From Mesorhizobium shangrilense (GTDB lineage: Bacteria; Pseudomonadota; Alphaproteobacteria; Rhizobiales; Rhizobiaceae), in contig NZ_JBEWSZ010000002.1 in NCBI RefSeq assembly GCF_040537815.1, positions 558,001 through 622,000 of the forward strand: 64,000 bases of DNA, given 5' to 3'. This document shows, one piece after another, positions 38,013-47,879 of this stretch; position 1 is the stretch's first letter; each line of letters begins with the position of its first letter. Made by a program: the position numbers and the translations under genes. Under the pieces are notes generated by a model. The model made no database searches. It had not been told where the DNA came from and saw only the letters and a list, made by a program, of their open reading frames with translations.

Positions 38013-38914
38013 TCAGTGAAGGCAGGCCCGCCATTTACCGGGCGTGCGACCGACCTGGCGCGAGAAGATTCGGGTCAGGTGACTCTGGTCGGCAAAGCTG
38101 CTCGCAAGCGCGATGTCGGCCAGGGAAGCACTCCCTGCCAGCATTTCCTTCGCGCGGGCAACACGACGTTGCACAAGCCACTTATAGGGTGGCATGCCAA
38201 CCGACCTTCGAAAGGCGTGCGCGAACTGGCTGGTTCCAGGCCGCACAAAGTGGCGAGTTCAGCGAGGCCGATACCGCCTATCAGGCTCGTCTCGATCACT
38301 TCCTTGGCAAGACGCTCCTGCCACGTGCTCGAGCCGCCAGTCACGCGACGTCGTATGGCGAGATCCCCGTAGTGCGCGCACACATAGATGCCGAGGCTCC
38401 ACATGAAATGGTCGGCCAGCAGCGGATCGAGCGTTTCGGGTGCTTCGAAGAAAGGATGAATCCGCAAGGCCAGATGCATAAGCACCGGATCACTTGTCAC
38501 GTGGAAAGCGCTCCGCCCGAGATGCGTCACATGCGGGACCTCCAGATCATCGGCGATCTCGCGCATGAAACTTCGCGGCAGCAAGGTCTCCAGTGTGTGG
38601 CGCGAGGTGCTGAAATCGATGTGCCGAACGCCCGACAAATACAGTATGTGGGTCTCGCCTCTTCGCTGGGGATGCGAATAGTTGCGACCGCCGACATGGA
38701 TGTCGCTTGTTTCATCCGTCAAGCGCACGCCGATGGTGAAGGCATCGTCCCAACTGGGGAATTCCGCGTTCTGGCCGACCTGAGTCAGGCCGTATCGGAT
38801 GTCGGCCGAGATCAATCGTGAGCGGGCGATGCCCCGCACCGCCAGCTTGCGGCCGTTGGCGGGCAGGCCGATCGGCACCGGCGCGATGTCGACCCGCGGA
38901 ACATTGAGGACCAT
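38013..38914 (-). pseudogene. AraC-family regulator interrupted by a frameshift
   Basis: Frame one (from ATG 38914) encodes an N-terminal sensing part ending in the start of an AraC HTH (GIGLAELATLCGL). The remainder of the HTH continues in another frame from about 38246: TSQFAHAFRRSVGMPPYKWL ... LADIALASSFADQSHLTRIF ... RTPGKWRACLH. The shift lies at about 38240-38250; one extra base (or two fewer) would join the two into a normal protein of about 300 residues. As written, the protein loses its DNA-binding second half. Either a recent inactivation or a sequencing error. Confidence 0.85.
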
Positions 38915-39129
38915 CGAAGCCTCCCGGTGCTTGCCGGTGCAGCGGCAAGACGATCAAAAACCACTCTTCGGCCACCTGACGCGACGCCCGACTTTTGCAA
39001 TCGTTAGCCGTTTGGGCGTGCCCCTCCGGCTCATTCCCGAGATGACCGCGCGGAGCGATCCTACCGTGGCGGTCCGAACTGGAGACCACCAAAAGCCGGT
39101 GTTCAGTTCGACAAATTCATATGCCCTGG

Positions 39130-40440
39130 TCAGCGCACCGCTTCGCGGTGGGCGCCGGGCAGGCGGGTGGCGATGAGCTTGTCGATGCGGCGGCCGTCGA
39201 GGTCGACCACCTCGAAGCGCCAGCCTTGCGCGTCGACGCATTCGCCGGTCGCCGGCAGATGGTGCATGTGCGACAGCACATAACCGGCGACGGTCTCGTA
39301 GTCGCGGTTTTCGGGCAGGTCGATGGCCAGAAGCTCGGCCATCTCGTCGGCCTGCATGTAGCCGGCGAGCAGCCATGAGCCGTCGTCGCGCTTGACCGCG
39401 TTTTCCTCATCGCCCGCGTCAAGATCCGAGCGAAACACGCCGGTGATGGCTTCAAGGATGTCGGCTGGGGTGACGATGCCTTCGAAATGGCCGTATTCGT
39501 CGTGGACCAGCGCCATCGGCACATCGGATTCCTTGAGCTTCTGCAGCACATCCAGCGCGTCGGCCTGGTCATAGACGATGGGCGCGGCGCGCACATGCTT
39601 GCGCGGGTCGAGCGGGCGGCCGGCAAGGATGGCGGCCAGCACGTCGCGGGTCTGCACGACGCCAACCATGACGTCGACGCCGCCGTCGCCGGCCGGCAGG
39701 CGCGAATGCTGGGTTTCCACCAAGAGCTTCCTGATCTGCGCCTCGTCGGACTGCAGGTTGATCCAGTCAACCTCGGTGCGCGGGGTCATGACGGCGCGCA
39801 CGGCGCGGTCGCCAAGCCGCATGACGCCGGCGATCATGCGGCGCTCGTCGGATTCGATGGTGCCGTGATGCTCGGCCTCGGCGACCAGCATCTTGATCTC
39901 CTCGTCGGTGACCTTCTCCTCGCTCTCGCCGCGCTGGCCGAGCAGCCACAGTATGGCGCGGCCGGAAATATCGAGCAGGAAGACCAGGGGCGCCGAGATG
40001 GTGGCGAGGATGGTCATGGCAGGTGCAGCGCGGGCGGCGACGCGCTCGGGATCGCGCAAAGCGATCTGCTTGGGCACCAACTCGCCGACGATCAGCGAGA
40101 AATAGGTGATGATGGCGACGACGATGCCGACGCCGAGCGGATCGGCGATGCTCTCGCGGACACCTGTCGAGGCCAGGAACACCGACAACCGGTCGCCGAG
40201 CGTGGCGCCGGAGAAGGCGCCCGAGAGGACGCCGACCAAGGTGATGCCGATCTGCACCGAGGACAGGAATTTGCCGGGATTCGAGCCAAGCTCCAGGGCG
40301 CGGCCGGCGCCATTGACGCCGCGGTCGATCATCGTCTTGAGCCGTGCCGGCCGTGACGAGACGATTGCAAGTTCGGACATCGACAAAAGGCCGTTCACGC
40401 AGATGAGGACGACCACGATGGCAATTTCGACGTACAGCAT
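39130..40440 (-). CDS. CNNM/CorC-type hemolysin-family membrane protein
   Basis: A 436-residue protein: N-terminal DUF21 (CNNM) domain with about four helices (residues 1-180, starting MLYVEIAIVVVLICVNGLLS), two CBS domains (VRAVMTPRTEVDWINLQSDE; LVHDEYGHFEGIVTPADILE) and the C-terminal CorC_HlyC domain. Relatives are linked to Mg2+/Co2+ efflux or Na+-coupled Mg2+ export; the 'hemolysin' name is historical. A single gene with no evident partner. Confidence 0.92.
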   Translation of the reverse strand: MLYVEIAIVVVLICVNGLLSMSELAIVSSRPARLKTMIDRGVNGAGRALELGSNPGKFLSSVQIGITLVGVLSGAFSGATLGDRLSVFLASTGVRESIADPLGVGIVVAIITYFSLIVGELVPKQIALRDPERVAARAAPAMTILATISAPLVFLLDISGRAILWLLGQRGESEEKVTDEEIKMLVAEAEHHGTIESDERRMIAGVMRLGDRAVRAVMTPRTEVDWINLQSDEAQIRKLLVETQHSRLPAGDGGVDVMVGVVQTRDVLAAILAGRPLDPRKHVRAAPIVYDQADALDVLQKLKESDVPMALVHDEYGHFEGIVTPADILEAITGVFRSDLDAGDEENAVKRDDGSWLLAGYMQADEMAELLAIDLPENRDYETVAGYVLSHMHHLPATGECVDAQGWRFEVVDLDGRRIDKLIATRLPGAHREAVR

Positions 40441-40517
40441 GCGGGGTCAATAGCATTGCCGCATAGTCTTCGAAAATAGTCCGCCGCCATTTTTGCAAGA
40501 TGAACCGCGCGCCTGTT

Positions 40518-41432
40518 TCAGGCCGCATCCCACGATGGCGACGAGAAGTGTTCGACAAGGGCGTCGACGACAACGCGGACCTTCGGTGCAAGCGTGCGTG
40601 TCACGGGCCAGATTGCATGCACGACGATGTCTTCGACAAGGCAGTTCGACAGCACCGTCTCGAGTTCGCCGCGCTTGAGGCTGTCAGCCGCCAACCATGT
40701 CGGCAGAAAGACAATGCCGCAGCCGGCAAGGGCCGCATCCAGCATCGGTTCGCCGTGACCGAGGACCAGCCTCGCCTTGGGCAGGAATCGTTCGAGGTGG
40801 CCGTTGGCATGCCGCATCATCCAGGGCCGGACAACGCCGTCACGGCCGTAGCCGATGACGCTGTGACGGGCGAGATCCTCGATCGATTGCGGCCTGCCGT
40901 GTTCCTCGAGGTAGGCGGGCGCGGCGCAGATGGCCGAACGCTGGGCATAGATGCGTCTGGCCGCGAGCGACAGGCTGTCGTCGAGATCGCCCATGCGAAT
41001 GGCAAGGTCGATGCCTTCCTCGATCAGGTCGACGCGCCGGTCGTTGAAGGAGATTTCGACCGTCAGGTCAGGATACTGCCTGGAAATGTCGAACAGCACG
41101 GGCGCGACGCAGCGGCGGCCAAAGGCCAGGGGCACGTCGACGCGAAGCCTGCCGGATGGAACCAGCCGCCGCGAGGCGAGCAGCGACTGGGCGGTGTCGA
41201 TTTCGGCCAGCGCCCTGACGCATGCCTCGTAGTAACTCAAGCCCTCGCTGGTCGGCGTCAGGCTGCGGGTCGTACGGTTGAGCAAACGGACGCCCAGGCG
41301 TTGTTCGAGCTGTGCGATCGACTTGCCGACCGCCGATTTCGTCACATGCAGCCGCTTGCCGGCGCCGGTGAAACTGCCGGCCTCGACCGCTTGGACGAAT
41401 GCGAGGATGCCTTGCAGGCTGGCTGTTTCCAT
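40518..41432 (-). CDS. LysR-family regulator
   Basis: A 304-residue LysR protein of the CrgA/YafC type: METASLQGILAFVQAVEAGS, FTGAGKRLHVTKSAVGKSIA, QLEQRLGVRLLNRTTRSLTP, then the effector domain (LIEEGIDLAIRMGDLDDSLS). Divergent from the adjacent oxidoreductase, 126 bp between start codons, which is the likely target. Confidence 0.93.
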   Translation of the reverse strand: METASLQGILAFVQAVEAGSFTGAGKRLHVTKSAVGKSIAQLEQRLGVRLLNRTTRSLTPTSEGLSYYEACVRALAEIDTAQSLLASRRLVPSGRLRVDVPLAFGRRCVAPVLFDISRQYPDLTVEISFNDRRVDLIEEGIDLAIRMGDLDDSLSLAARRIYAQRSAICAAPAYLEEHGRPQSIEDLARHSVIGYGRDGVVRPWMMRHANGHLERFLPKARLVLGHGEPMLDAALAGCGIVFLPTWLAADSLKRGELETVLSNCLVEDIVVHAIWPVTRTLAPKVRVVVDALVEHFSSPSWDAA

Positions 41433-41558
41433 CGACGTTTTCCTATTATAGAGTTTTACTCCTCAATCAGTCGCTGAATATACCGCACTGAAGCGCTTTT
41501 CTCCATAGTGAAATGGCATAGATGTCTCGCGTAGCCATCATCACGGAGCGCGAATGGC

Positions 41559-42581
41559 ATGAGCACTGACATCAACAGGTCCTGGCAACTGAGCGGCTTC
41601 GGCCTTTCCCGGCTGAAGCCGGCGGAAGGCAAGGTTCCCGAGCCCGGGCCGCACGACCTTCTGGTGCGAAACAGGGCGGTATCGCTGAACTACAAGGACA
41701 AGCTGATCGTGGACGGCACGCTGATACCCGATCTTGCCTTCCCCTACGTGCCGACATCAGACGCGGTGGGAGAGGTGGTGGCGGTCGGCAGTGCGGTCAG
41801 CCGGTTCAAGGTCGGGCAGCGCGTGCTTGGCCAGGTGATTGCCGACTGGCCGGATGGCGATGCGCCGCCGGTGTTGCACAAGCACACGCTCGGCTCGTCG
41901 CTGCCGGGCATGCTGTCGGACTATGTGCTGTTTGGCGAAGACGCTGCCGTGTCGGCGCCGCCATCGTTGAGCGATGTCGAAGCCGCCACGCTGCCGATCG
42001 CGGCGCTGACGGCCTGGTTCGCGCTGGCGGAGGCGACCAAGCCGATTGCGGGCCAGACCGTACTCATCCAGGGAACCGGCGGCGTCTCCCTGTTCGCGCT
42101 GCAGTTCGCGGCGGCGTTCGGCCTGCGCGCCATCGTGACATCAAGCAGCGACGAGAAGCTCGGGCGGGCAAAGCAACTCGGCGCCTGGCAGGTTATCAAT
42201 TATCGCACCCAGCCGGCATGGGATGAAGCGGCGCTCGACCTGACCGACGGGCTGGGCGTCAACCATGTGCTGGAAATGGTCGGCGGTGACAATGCGCGGC
42301 GTTCGATCAACGCCCTGGGTGCCGACGGCCGGCTGTCGATCATCGGCCTGCTGGGCTCGATGGAGCTCAGCTTCCCGATCCTGCCGTTCATGCGCAACCG
42401 GATTGTCGTGCAGGGCCTGTCGATCGGTCATCGCCGCGCCTTCGAGCGGATGAACCAGGCGATCGAGGCCCTTGCGCTCAAGCCGGTGATCGACAAGGTC
42501 TATGGTTTCGACCAGGTGCCGCGGGCGTTCGAACATCTGGAGAAGGGGCCGTTCGGCAAGATCGTGATTGCCGGTTCCTGA
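41559..42581 (+). CDS. NAD(P)-dependent alcohol dehydrogenase/quinone oxidoreductase (MDR)
   Basis: A 340-residue MDR protein: VSLNYKDKLIVDGTLIPD, GroES-like core FPYVPTSDAVGEVVAVGSAV, the nucleotide loop VLIQGTGGVSLFALQFAAAF, and late FEHLEKGPFGKIVIAGS. It lacks the catalytic zinc cysteine and is quinone-reductase-like. Probably regulated by the divergent LysR. Confidence 0.9.
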   Translation: MSTDINRSWQLSGFGLSRLKPAEGKVPEPGPHDLLVRNRAVSLNYKDKLIVDGTLIPDLAFPYVPTSDAVGEVVAVGSAVSRFKVGQRVLGQVIADWPDGDAPPVLHKHTLGSSLPGMLSDYVLFGEDAAVSAPPSLSDVEAATLPIAALTAWFALAEATKPIAGQTVLIQGTGGVSLFALQFAAAFGLRAIVTSSSDEKLGRAKQLGAWQVINYRTQPAWDEAALDLTDGLGVNHVLEMVGGDNARRSINALGADGRLSIIGLLGSMELSFPILPFMRNRIVVQGLSIGHRRAFERMNQAIEALALKPVIDKVYGFDQVPRAFEHLEKGPFGKIVIAGS

Positions 42582-42646
42582 CGCGAGACTCCATGTTCGA
42601 CGCGATTCCGGACGGAAAACCGCTTCGCACTTTTCCTGGGATCGCC

Positions 42647-43375
42647 CTAGGGCTGCAGCAGCACGCCGATAACGGCCTTGCCGTCGGTGAAATACGGATC
42701 GCCGCCGCCATTATGCCCGGTGCGTGTCGCGCCGATGCCGGCGATCTCGCTGGTCGAGGTCAGAACGCCGGCGGCGGACAGGTCGCGGATCAGGAATTCG
42801 CGTTCGGCGTCGAGGTCGGGGCCAATGTGATGGGTGATGGCAGCTGTGTTGTGGCTGAGGCCGACGCCGCGATCGAAGCTGGCCGAGCCCAGCCATAGCG
42901 TGCGGCCATCATCGCCGATCGCATCGGTGCGCCAGAGGCGGACATGATGACGACGGTCGGCGCTGACGCCAACCGGCTTTTCAAAGGCAAGGTCCTGGGC
43001 GCGGCCATCGAACAGCAGCCGGCTGACCGGCGCGTCGGGGTAGGGGTGGCTGAACAGGACGCTTTCGCCGATCCGGATCGCGGTCTTCAGTGTCGTGGCG
43101 TCGGCGGTATCCCAGCCGGCGACGGCGAAGGCATGGACCAGTTCCTTCTCGCTGCCGACAATGCCGACATTGATCGGATCGCCGGAAATGCCTTGCGGCG
43201 TATGCGTCACCATCTGGAAGCTCTGGGTGCGAAAGCCGCGATCACGAAACGACCAGAATTCCGGCGCGGCAATGTAGGCCAGCGCAAGATAGCCCGCGCA
43301 GAACGTCAACAGCCAGATTGTCGCGCGCCGCCGAAGGCTTGGTTGAATCATGACCCCGCTCGAGCCTTGCAGCAT
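42647..43375 (-). CDS. LssY C-terminal-domain protein with N-terminal membrane anchor
   Basis: A 242-residue protein: one N-terminal hydrophobic segment (IWLLTFCAGYLALAYIAAPE) and a domain like LssY_C (PINVGIVGSEKELVHAFAVAGWDTAD; RLWRTD; HHIGPDLDAEREFLIRDLSA). Function unknown; the domain is often on DedA- or phosphatase-type membrane proteins, but here it stands alone. The start is ATG 43375 or ATG 43351, neither with a strong ribosome site. Confidence 0.75.
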   Translation of the reverse strand: MLQGSSGVMIQPSLRRRATIWLLTFCAGYLALAYIAAPEFWSFRDRGFRTQSFQMVTHTPQGISGDPINVGIVGSEKELVHAFAVAGWDTADATTLKTAIRIGESVLFSHPYPDAPVSRLLFDGRAQDLAFEKPVGVSADRRHHVRLWRTDAIGDDGRTLWLGSASFDRGVGLSHNTAAITHHIGPDLDAEREFLIRDLSAAGVLTSTSEIAGIGATRTGHNGGGDPYFTDGKAVIGVLLQP

Positions 43376-43576
43376 ATGTCACCCGCCCCATCCGGGAAAT
43401 CAATGGAGGCATGCAGCCGATTTGTGGTCAAATTCGGTTGAGCCAGCGGGACGGGAGGCGATGGATGTCGCCGCGGATCACGACGGGATCCTCGACGGCC
43501 CAATATGTCATCTCGGTTTCGGCATTGGCGGGCACTTCGAAGCCGACCTGGCTCCCGCTTGAAGCATGGCGCGTTA

Positions 43577-44383
43577 TCAGCGGCAGGCGCGATAGCCGTT
43601 CTTGCGGTTCTTGATGTCGAAATGGAAGTGGTTGCGGTGGTCGTAATTGTAGCCGGGGCCGAGCACCGTGGTGAAGTACTGGCAGCCGTCGGCACGCACA
43701 TTGTTGAGGAAGCCGCGCGTGCGAAAGGCGAACAGGCCGGGCTTGCGCACGTCGATGTCGTCGCCATTGTTGAGCTCGATGCTCATCACGTCGAGTGCAT
43801 TGCCCTTGCCGTGCTCCGAAAGCACGCCTTCGCCGGCAATGTTGCGGCAGGAATAGCTGGAGCCCTGGTGGATGGTCTTGACGCCGGAGAAATAGCGCCA
43901 GCGGGCCGATGGAACCAGTTCGTTCTTCGTCCAGGCGGCAAAGGTGGCGGCCATGTCGCAGGTCAGCGTCGCCGCCGGCTTCATCTCGACGCCGCCGATG
44001 GCCGAGACCTTGACCGGGTAGTCGATGCCGCACTGGCCTTCGTGGATCGGCGCAAGATCGGTATAGACCACACCCAGCCGCTTCAGCTGCTGGCGGCAAT
44101 CGGTCTCGCTGGCCGGTATCTGCTCGACCGGCGACATCGGACTATCCATGCGCGGATAGGCGGCCTGCGTCATGTAGGGGTTGGAAGGGACAAGCCTCTG
44201 CATGCCGGTGTATTGCGGAACCGACGATGTCTGGGCGCCAACGTCGACGGCCGGCTGCAGGGACAGCACGCTGCCGGTATTGCAGGCCGAAACCGCCGCG
44301 AGCGTCAGCCCGGCGGCCAGCAGCGCCGCACGCTTCGATTGGCGCGCGATGGTTAGAAACACGGCGCGAGATTTGCCGGCCAT
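43577..44383 (-). CDS. extensin-like protein (ExtC domain), possible lipoprotein
   Basis: A 268-residue exported protein. The N-terminus (LLAAGLTLAAVSACNTGSVL) ends in a plausible lipobox (VSAC). The C-terminal about 170 residues form the bacterial extensin-like domain: ETDCRQQLKRLGVVYTDL, GCGIDYPV-like CGIDYPVKVSAIGG, SEHGKGNALDVMSI and GPGYNYDHRNHFHFDI. The His/Asp pattern resembles D-Ala-D-Ala peptidases, so a cell-wall role is inferred. Paralogous to and 117 bp downstream of the next extensin-like gene. Confidence 0.85.
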   Translation of the reverse strand: MAGKSRAVFLTIARQSKRAALLAAGLTLAAVSACNTGSVLSLQPAVDVGAQTSSVPQYTGMQRLVPSNPYMTQAAYPRMDSPMSPVEQIPASETDCRQQLKRLGVVYTDLAPIHEGQCGIDYPVKVSAIGGVEMKPAATLTCDMAATFAAWTKNELVPSARWRYFSGVKTIHQGSSYSCRNIAGEGVLSEHGKGNALDVMSIELNNGDDIDVRKPGLFAFRTRGFLNNVRADGCQYFTTVLGPGYNYDHRNHFHFDIKNRKNGYRACR

Positions 44384-44500
44384 TGGCGGAGTCCCAGTTC
44401 AGGATATCCGGCATTTTAACGATCAAGGGTAAAGGAAAGCTCAGCGCCCCTGTTCATGCCTGCGGCCGAAATGCGGCACGCGGGCCTAGGGGTAACCTGC

Positions 44501-45679
44501 TCACTGGCAGAATGTCCCGCCATGGCGGCGGGGTTCGAGGTCGAGGTGGAAATGCAGCGAGTGGTCTGCATCGCTGCCGGGGCCAAGCACTGTCTTGAAA
44601 GGCCCGCAGGCTGCCTTGCGTACCACATTGAGGAATTTCGCATCCTTCTCCGGTGGCGATGGGCTGATCTCGATCTTCTTGCCGTCGGACAGGGTGAAAT
44701 TGGCGATGTCGAGTGCGTTGCCGAAGGCATGCTCCGACAGTTTCCTGGTGCCATGGCGCGGCCGGCAGACAAAGGCCGATGCCTGGCTGATCGACTTCAG
44801 GTCCGCTCCGAATTCGGCTTTCGCCGCCGGCTGGATGACGTCGGCGGCAAAGCGTGCCGCCGCCTCGGCCATGGGGCAGTTGAGCTCGGTGCCGGGCGCG
44901 ATGGCGATCGCCTTGCCGAGCGATTTCAGCACGATCGGGTAGGGGATGGAGCAGCCGATTTCTGGATTGCTTTCCGCCTTGTGTTCCTCGAAGTCGACGC
45001 CGAGCGTCTTCAGCCGCTCGCGGCAGGCGACTTCGTCCGCGGGCATTTTCGCGTCGGGCAGATCGGCCGAACGCGGGTCGGGAAGCATGGTCTTGTCGCC
45101 GGCATCCGCTGGCTTTGGCGCCGGTTGCGGGGCGACAGGCGGGGGCTGGACTTCAGGCTCGGCGGCATCGGGCTTCGGCGTCGGGATCGGCACCTCGGTC
45201 GGGGCCTCCGGCTCGCTTTCCGTATCGGCCGGCGATTCCGGTGCTGACGGCTCTGGACGTGCCTGCGTTCCCTGACGAGACGTCTCTTCATCGAGCCGGT
45301 CTTGACTGGGCTGGTTGGGCGCACCGGTGGTCTTTGGACCGTCTGGCTTTTGCTTTTCCGCCGCCGCGGCGTCGGGCTTCTGCGCGTTTGCGGGACGCGG
45401 TTCAGGCACAGGCACATCGGCGGGCGATGTCTGCGGACCCTGCGTTTCCTGTTGTGTCTGGGTCGGCGTGACGTGCCGGGGACCCCGCGTTTTCACGCGC
45501 TGCTTGCCTTTCGACCTCAGCGGCTGGTCGACCCGCGGTGTCAGCGGCTGCTCCACCCGGAGCGTCAGAGGCTTGTGATGCCTGTGGCGGTGCCTGGCCT
45601 CGGCTGGCACCACCAGCAGAGCCGTTACAGCTATGACCAGTGCAATCCTATATGATCGGGAGAGGACAAACGATGCCAT
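44501..45679 (-). CDS. extensin-like protein with long Pro/Glu-rich linker
   Basis: A 392-residue paralogue: signal peptide (YRIALVIAVTALLVVPAEA), a His/Arg-rich patch (RHRHRHHKPLTLRVEQPLTP with repeat LTPRVDQPL), a Pro/Glu/Ala linker of about 150 residues, then the extensin C domain: ACRERLKTLGVDFEEHK, CSIPYPIVLKSLG, SEHAFGNALDIANFTLSDG, GPGSDADHSLHFHLDLEPR. It should be exported. ATG 45679 is preferred over TTG 45688. Forms a tandem pair with the gene at 43577-44383. Confidence 0.85.
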   Translation of the reverse strand: MASFVLSRSYRIALVIAVTALLVVPAEARHRHRHHKPLTLRVEQPLTPRVDQPLRSKGKQRVKTRGPRHVTPTQTQQETQGPQTSPADVPVPEPRPANAQKPDAAAAEKQKPDGPKTTGAPNQPSQDRLDEETSRQGTQARPEPSAPESPADTESEPEAPTEVPIPTPKPDAAEPEVQPPPVAPQPAPKPADAGDKTMLPDPRSADLPDAKMPADEVACRERLKTLGVDFEEHKAESNPEIGCSIPYPIVLKSLGKAIAIAPGTELNCPMAEAAARFAADVIQPAAKAEFGADLKSISQASAFVCRPRHGTRKLSEHAFGNALDIANFTLSDGKKIEISPSPPEKDAKFLNVVRKAACGPFKTVLGPGSDADHSLHFHLDLEPRRHGGTFCQ

Positions 45680-45742
45680 CGCCGTCAACGGCGCGGCCGC
45701 GCTGAGGTTGCCTGCGCTCCATCACGAACGGTGACCGCGCTG

Positions 45743-46168
45743 TTACGCGCCGATGGCTTCCAGCCCTTCTTCCAGCCAGTCGGCCAGCAGTGGCATGCCG
45801 AGCAGATATTTCGCGGTGCGCTTGTTGGTGCGTTCTCGCGCCGCCGTCAGGGCCTCCGCCCATTCCGAGGCATCGTAGTCGCCACGGCCAACCCAGGCGA
45901 GCGCCACGAGTTCGGCTGCTTCGTCGACATTGAGGTCACTGATCAGTTCGCGCAGTTCTTCCGCGGTGAGGTTTTCCGAACTTTCCTCGGCGAGACCATC
46001 ATGGTGGTGATTGACGTGCGACTGGCCGTCGAGCTCGACCTCATGCTCGGCGCCGTCCTCGTAATCCTCGTTGACGGCGGCACTGAGCGCCTTGGCCTTG
46101 AGGATGAAAAGGCGCACGGTTTCGGGGCCGATCGAAAGTTCCCATTCCTTCTCCAGTCGCTGCTGCAC
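45743..46168 (-). CDS. DUF3775-like protein
   Basis: A 141-residue acidic protein: ELSIGPETVRLFILKAKALS, then an acidic segment with HVNHHHD, then LRELISDLNVDEAAELVALA and TNKRTAKYLLGMPLLADWLE. This matches my recollection of DUF3775, common in Rhizobiales and of unknown function. No signal peptide. Confidence 0.75.
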   Translation of the reverse strand: MQQRLEKEWELSIGPETVRLFILKAKALSAAVNEDYEDGAEHEVELDGQSHVNHHHDGLAEESSENLTAEELRELISDLNVDEAAELVALAWVGRGDYDASEWAEALTAARERTNKRTAKYLLGMPLLADWLEEGLEAIGA

Positions 46169-46331
46169 TGGCCGTCTCCTTTCCGATCTTGCGATGATAG
46201 CGGATTTGCGGCGTCCGTCACGTCACGATCGCCACCACCGCATCGGGCGCGACTTGCCCCAGGAATTTTTCCGGGATGAAATGCCCGTCGACCCGCGTTA
46301 GTGTCGTATTGTCATCCTCAAGGAGGCTTCG

Positions 46332-46883
46332 ATGCATAAAAGAATGCTGATCCAGGCGGCGACTGCCCTTGTCGCGCTGCAGTTCTTCGCAGTCCCGGTG
46401 TTCGCCGCGGGCGGAGACAGTTCGGGCGGTGGTGGCGGCGGCGGCCAGACCGTTAGTCAATGCAAGAAGGGCGAGGTCTGGGACAAGAAGAAAAAGAAAT
46501 GCGTTGCGCCGCAGGAAGGCATGCTGGACGACGACAGCATCTATGAGGCCGGTCACGACCTGGCGATGGCCGGGCGCTATGACGAAGCGATTTCGGTGCT
46601 CACCCTTGCCGCCAACAAGCAGGATCCGCGCATCCTCAATTATCTCGGTTATTCGCACCGCCATTCCGGCCGCGTAACCGTCGGCCTCGGCTATTACGAG
46701 GAGGCGCTGCGCATCGATCCGAACTACACGCTGGTGCGCGAATATCTTGGCGAGGCGCATCTGCAGATCGGCGATCTTGCCGGCGCCCAGCAGCAGCTGA
46801 TGGAAATCGAGAAGCGCACCGGCAAGGGTTCGCGCGAATACGGCATGCTGTCGGAGCAGATCGAGCATTTCATGCGGAGCTGA
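46332..46883 (+). CDS. exported TPR protein
   Basis: A 183-residue protein: signal peptide (ALVALQFFAVPVFAA), Gly-rich stretch, a short Lys/Cys segment (CKKGEVWDKKKKKCVAP) and three TPR units from about residue 70 (IYEAGHDLAMAGRYDEAISV; GLGYYEEALRIDPNYTLVRE; QIGDLAGAQQQLMEIEKRTG). Likely a periplasmic scaffold of unknown partner. AAGGAGG precedes ATG and an intrinsic terminator follows. Confidence 0.85.
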   Translation: MHKRMLIQAATALVALQFFAVPVFAAGGDSSGGGGGGGQTVSQCKKGEVWDKKKKKCVAPQEGMLDDDSIYEAGHDLAMAGRYDEAISVLTLAANKQDPRILNYLGYSHRHSGRVTVGLGYYEEALRIDPNYTLVREYLGEAHLQIGDLAGAQQQLMEIEKRTGKGSREYGMLSEQIEHFMRS

Positions 46884-46907
46884 TTCGGCTCCAGCAGTTC
46901 CTCAACA

Positions 46908-46937
46908 ACGGCCGCGAGCGATCGCGGCCGTTTTTTT
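46908..46937 (+). terminator. strong intrinsic terminator after the TPR gene
   Basis: Stem ACGGCCGCGA/TCGCGGCCGT followed by seven T, 25 bases after the stop. Confidence 0.93.
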
Positions 46938-47166
46938 GTCGCCGGCCATCCCGCCGCTGTCATTGCCGCCACGGCAATTGCGAAAGTAGCGGATGATTTT
47001 GCCAAAGCACATTTTGAGCGTGAAAAACCCGCGAAGATTGCTATATTCACGGAAATTGTGGTGAGACGGTTCCGTTAGCCCGAGGCTGCCGGACCCGTTT
47101 TCTTTTTGTACCATCGACAAGGCTTTCCCCGAAACGCGGGGGTGGCGGCAGGAAAGGTCAGGCATC

Positions 47167-47640
47167 ATGAACAAGGTCCCGATGACAGGCGGCGGGTTCG
47201 CGTCATTGAAGGAAGAACTGCGTTGGCGCCAGCAGGAAGAGCGGCCGCGCATCATCGAGGCGATCTCCGAGGCGCGCTCGCATGGCGACCTGTCCGAAAA
47301 TGCAGAGTACCATGCCGCCAAGGAGGCACAGAGCCTCAATGAGGGCCGCGTCAACGAGCTTGAGGATTACATCGCCCGGGCCGAGGTCATCGACGTCAGC
47401 AAGCTGAGCGGCGACAAGGTCAAGTTCGGCGCCACCGTGGTTCTGGTCGATGAGGACACCGAGGAAAAGAAGACCTACCAGATCGTCGGCGACCAGGAAG
47501 CGGACGTGAAGTCCGGCCGCATCTCGATCTCGTCGCCGATCGCGCGCGCGCTCATCGGCAAGGCAGTCGGCGACGCCATCGAGGTCAATGCGCCAGGCGG
47601 CGCCCGGGGCTACGAGATCGTCAAGTTGCAGTTCATCTAG
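47167..47640 (+). CDS. greA: transcription elongation factor GreA
   Basis: A 157-residue GreA: N-terminal coiled coil ([40 protein letters not shown] with the acidic tip needed for RNA cleavage) and C-terminal FKBP-like domain ([40 protein letters not shown]). It rescues backtracked RNA polymerase. Full family length. A palindromic repeat follows the stop. Confidence 0.97.
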   Translation: MNKVPMTGGGFASLKEELRWRQQEERPRIIEAISEARSHGDLSENAEYHAAKEAQSLNEGRVNELEDYIARAEVIDVSKLSGDKVKFGATVVLVDEDTEEKKTYQIVGDQEADVKSGRISISSPIARALIGKAVGDAIEVNAPGGARGYEIVKLQFI

Positions 47641-47684
47641 GGAGTTTGAGGGCGCTGTCCGCGCATTTCACACTGACGTTTGCG

Positions 47685-47847
47685 CAGCCCCTCATCGCCC
47701 TGCCGGGCACTTCTCCCCGTGAACGGGGAGAAGGACGCCATCATCGATGATTTCGCCAATTGCAAGTAAGGCGCCAGCGTTGCGGCCAGCGTCTTTCTCC
47801 CCGTCACTATACGGGGAGAAATGCCCGGCAGGGCAATGAGGGGCAGA
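47685..47847. repeat. second copy of the 15.6-kb palindromic repeat family
   Basis: Left arm 47685-47733 (agcccctcatcgccctgccg ... ggggagaag) and right arm 47793-47847 (complement, ending ggcaatgaggggcag). The centre shares gatgatttcgccaat with the 15580-15768 copy, so it is the same element with some decay of the arms. It lies between greA and waaC, convergent genes. Confidence 0.88.
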
Positions 47848-47879
47848 ACGAGCCTATCCAATTGAATTGATTGAATAAA

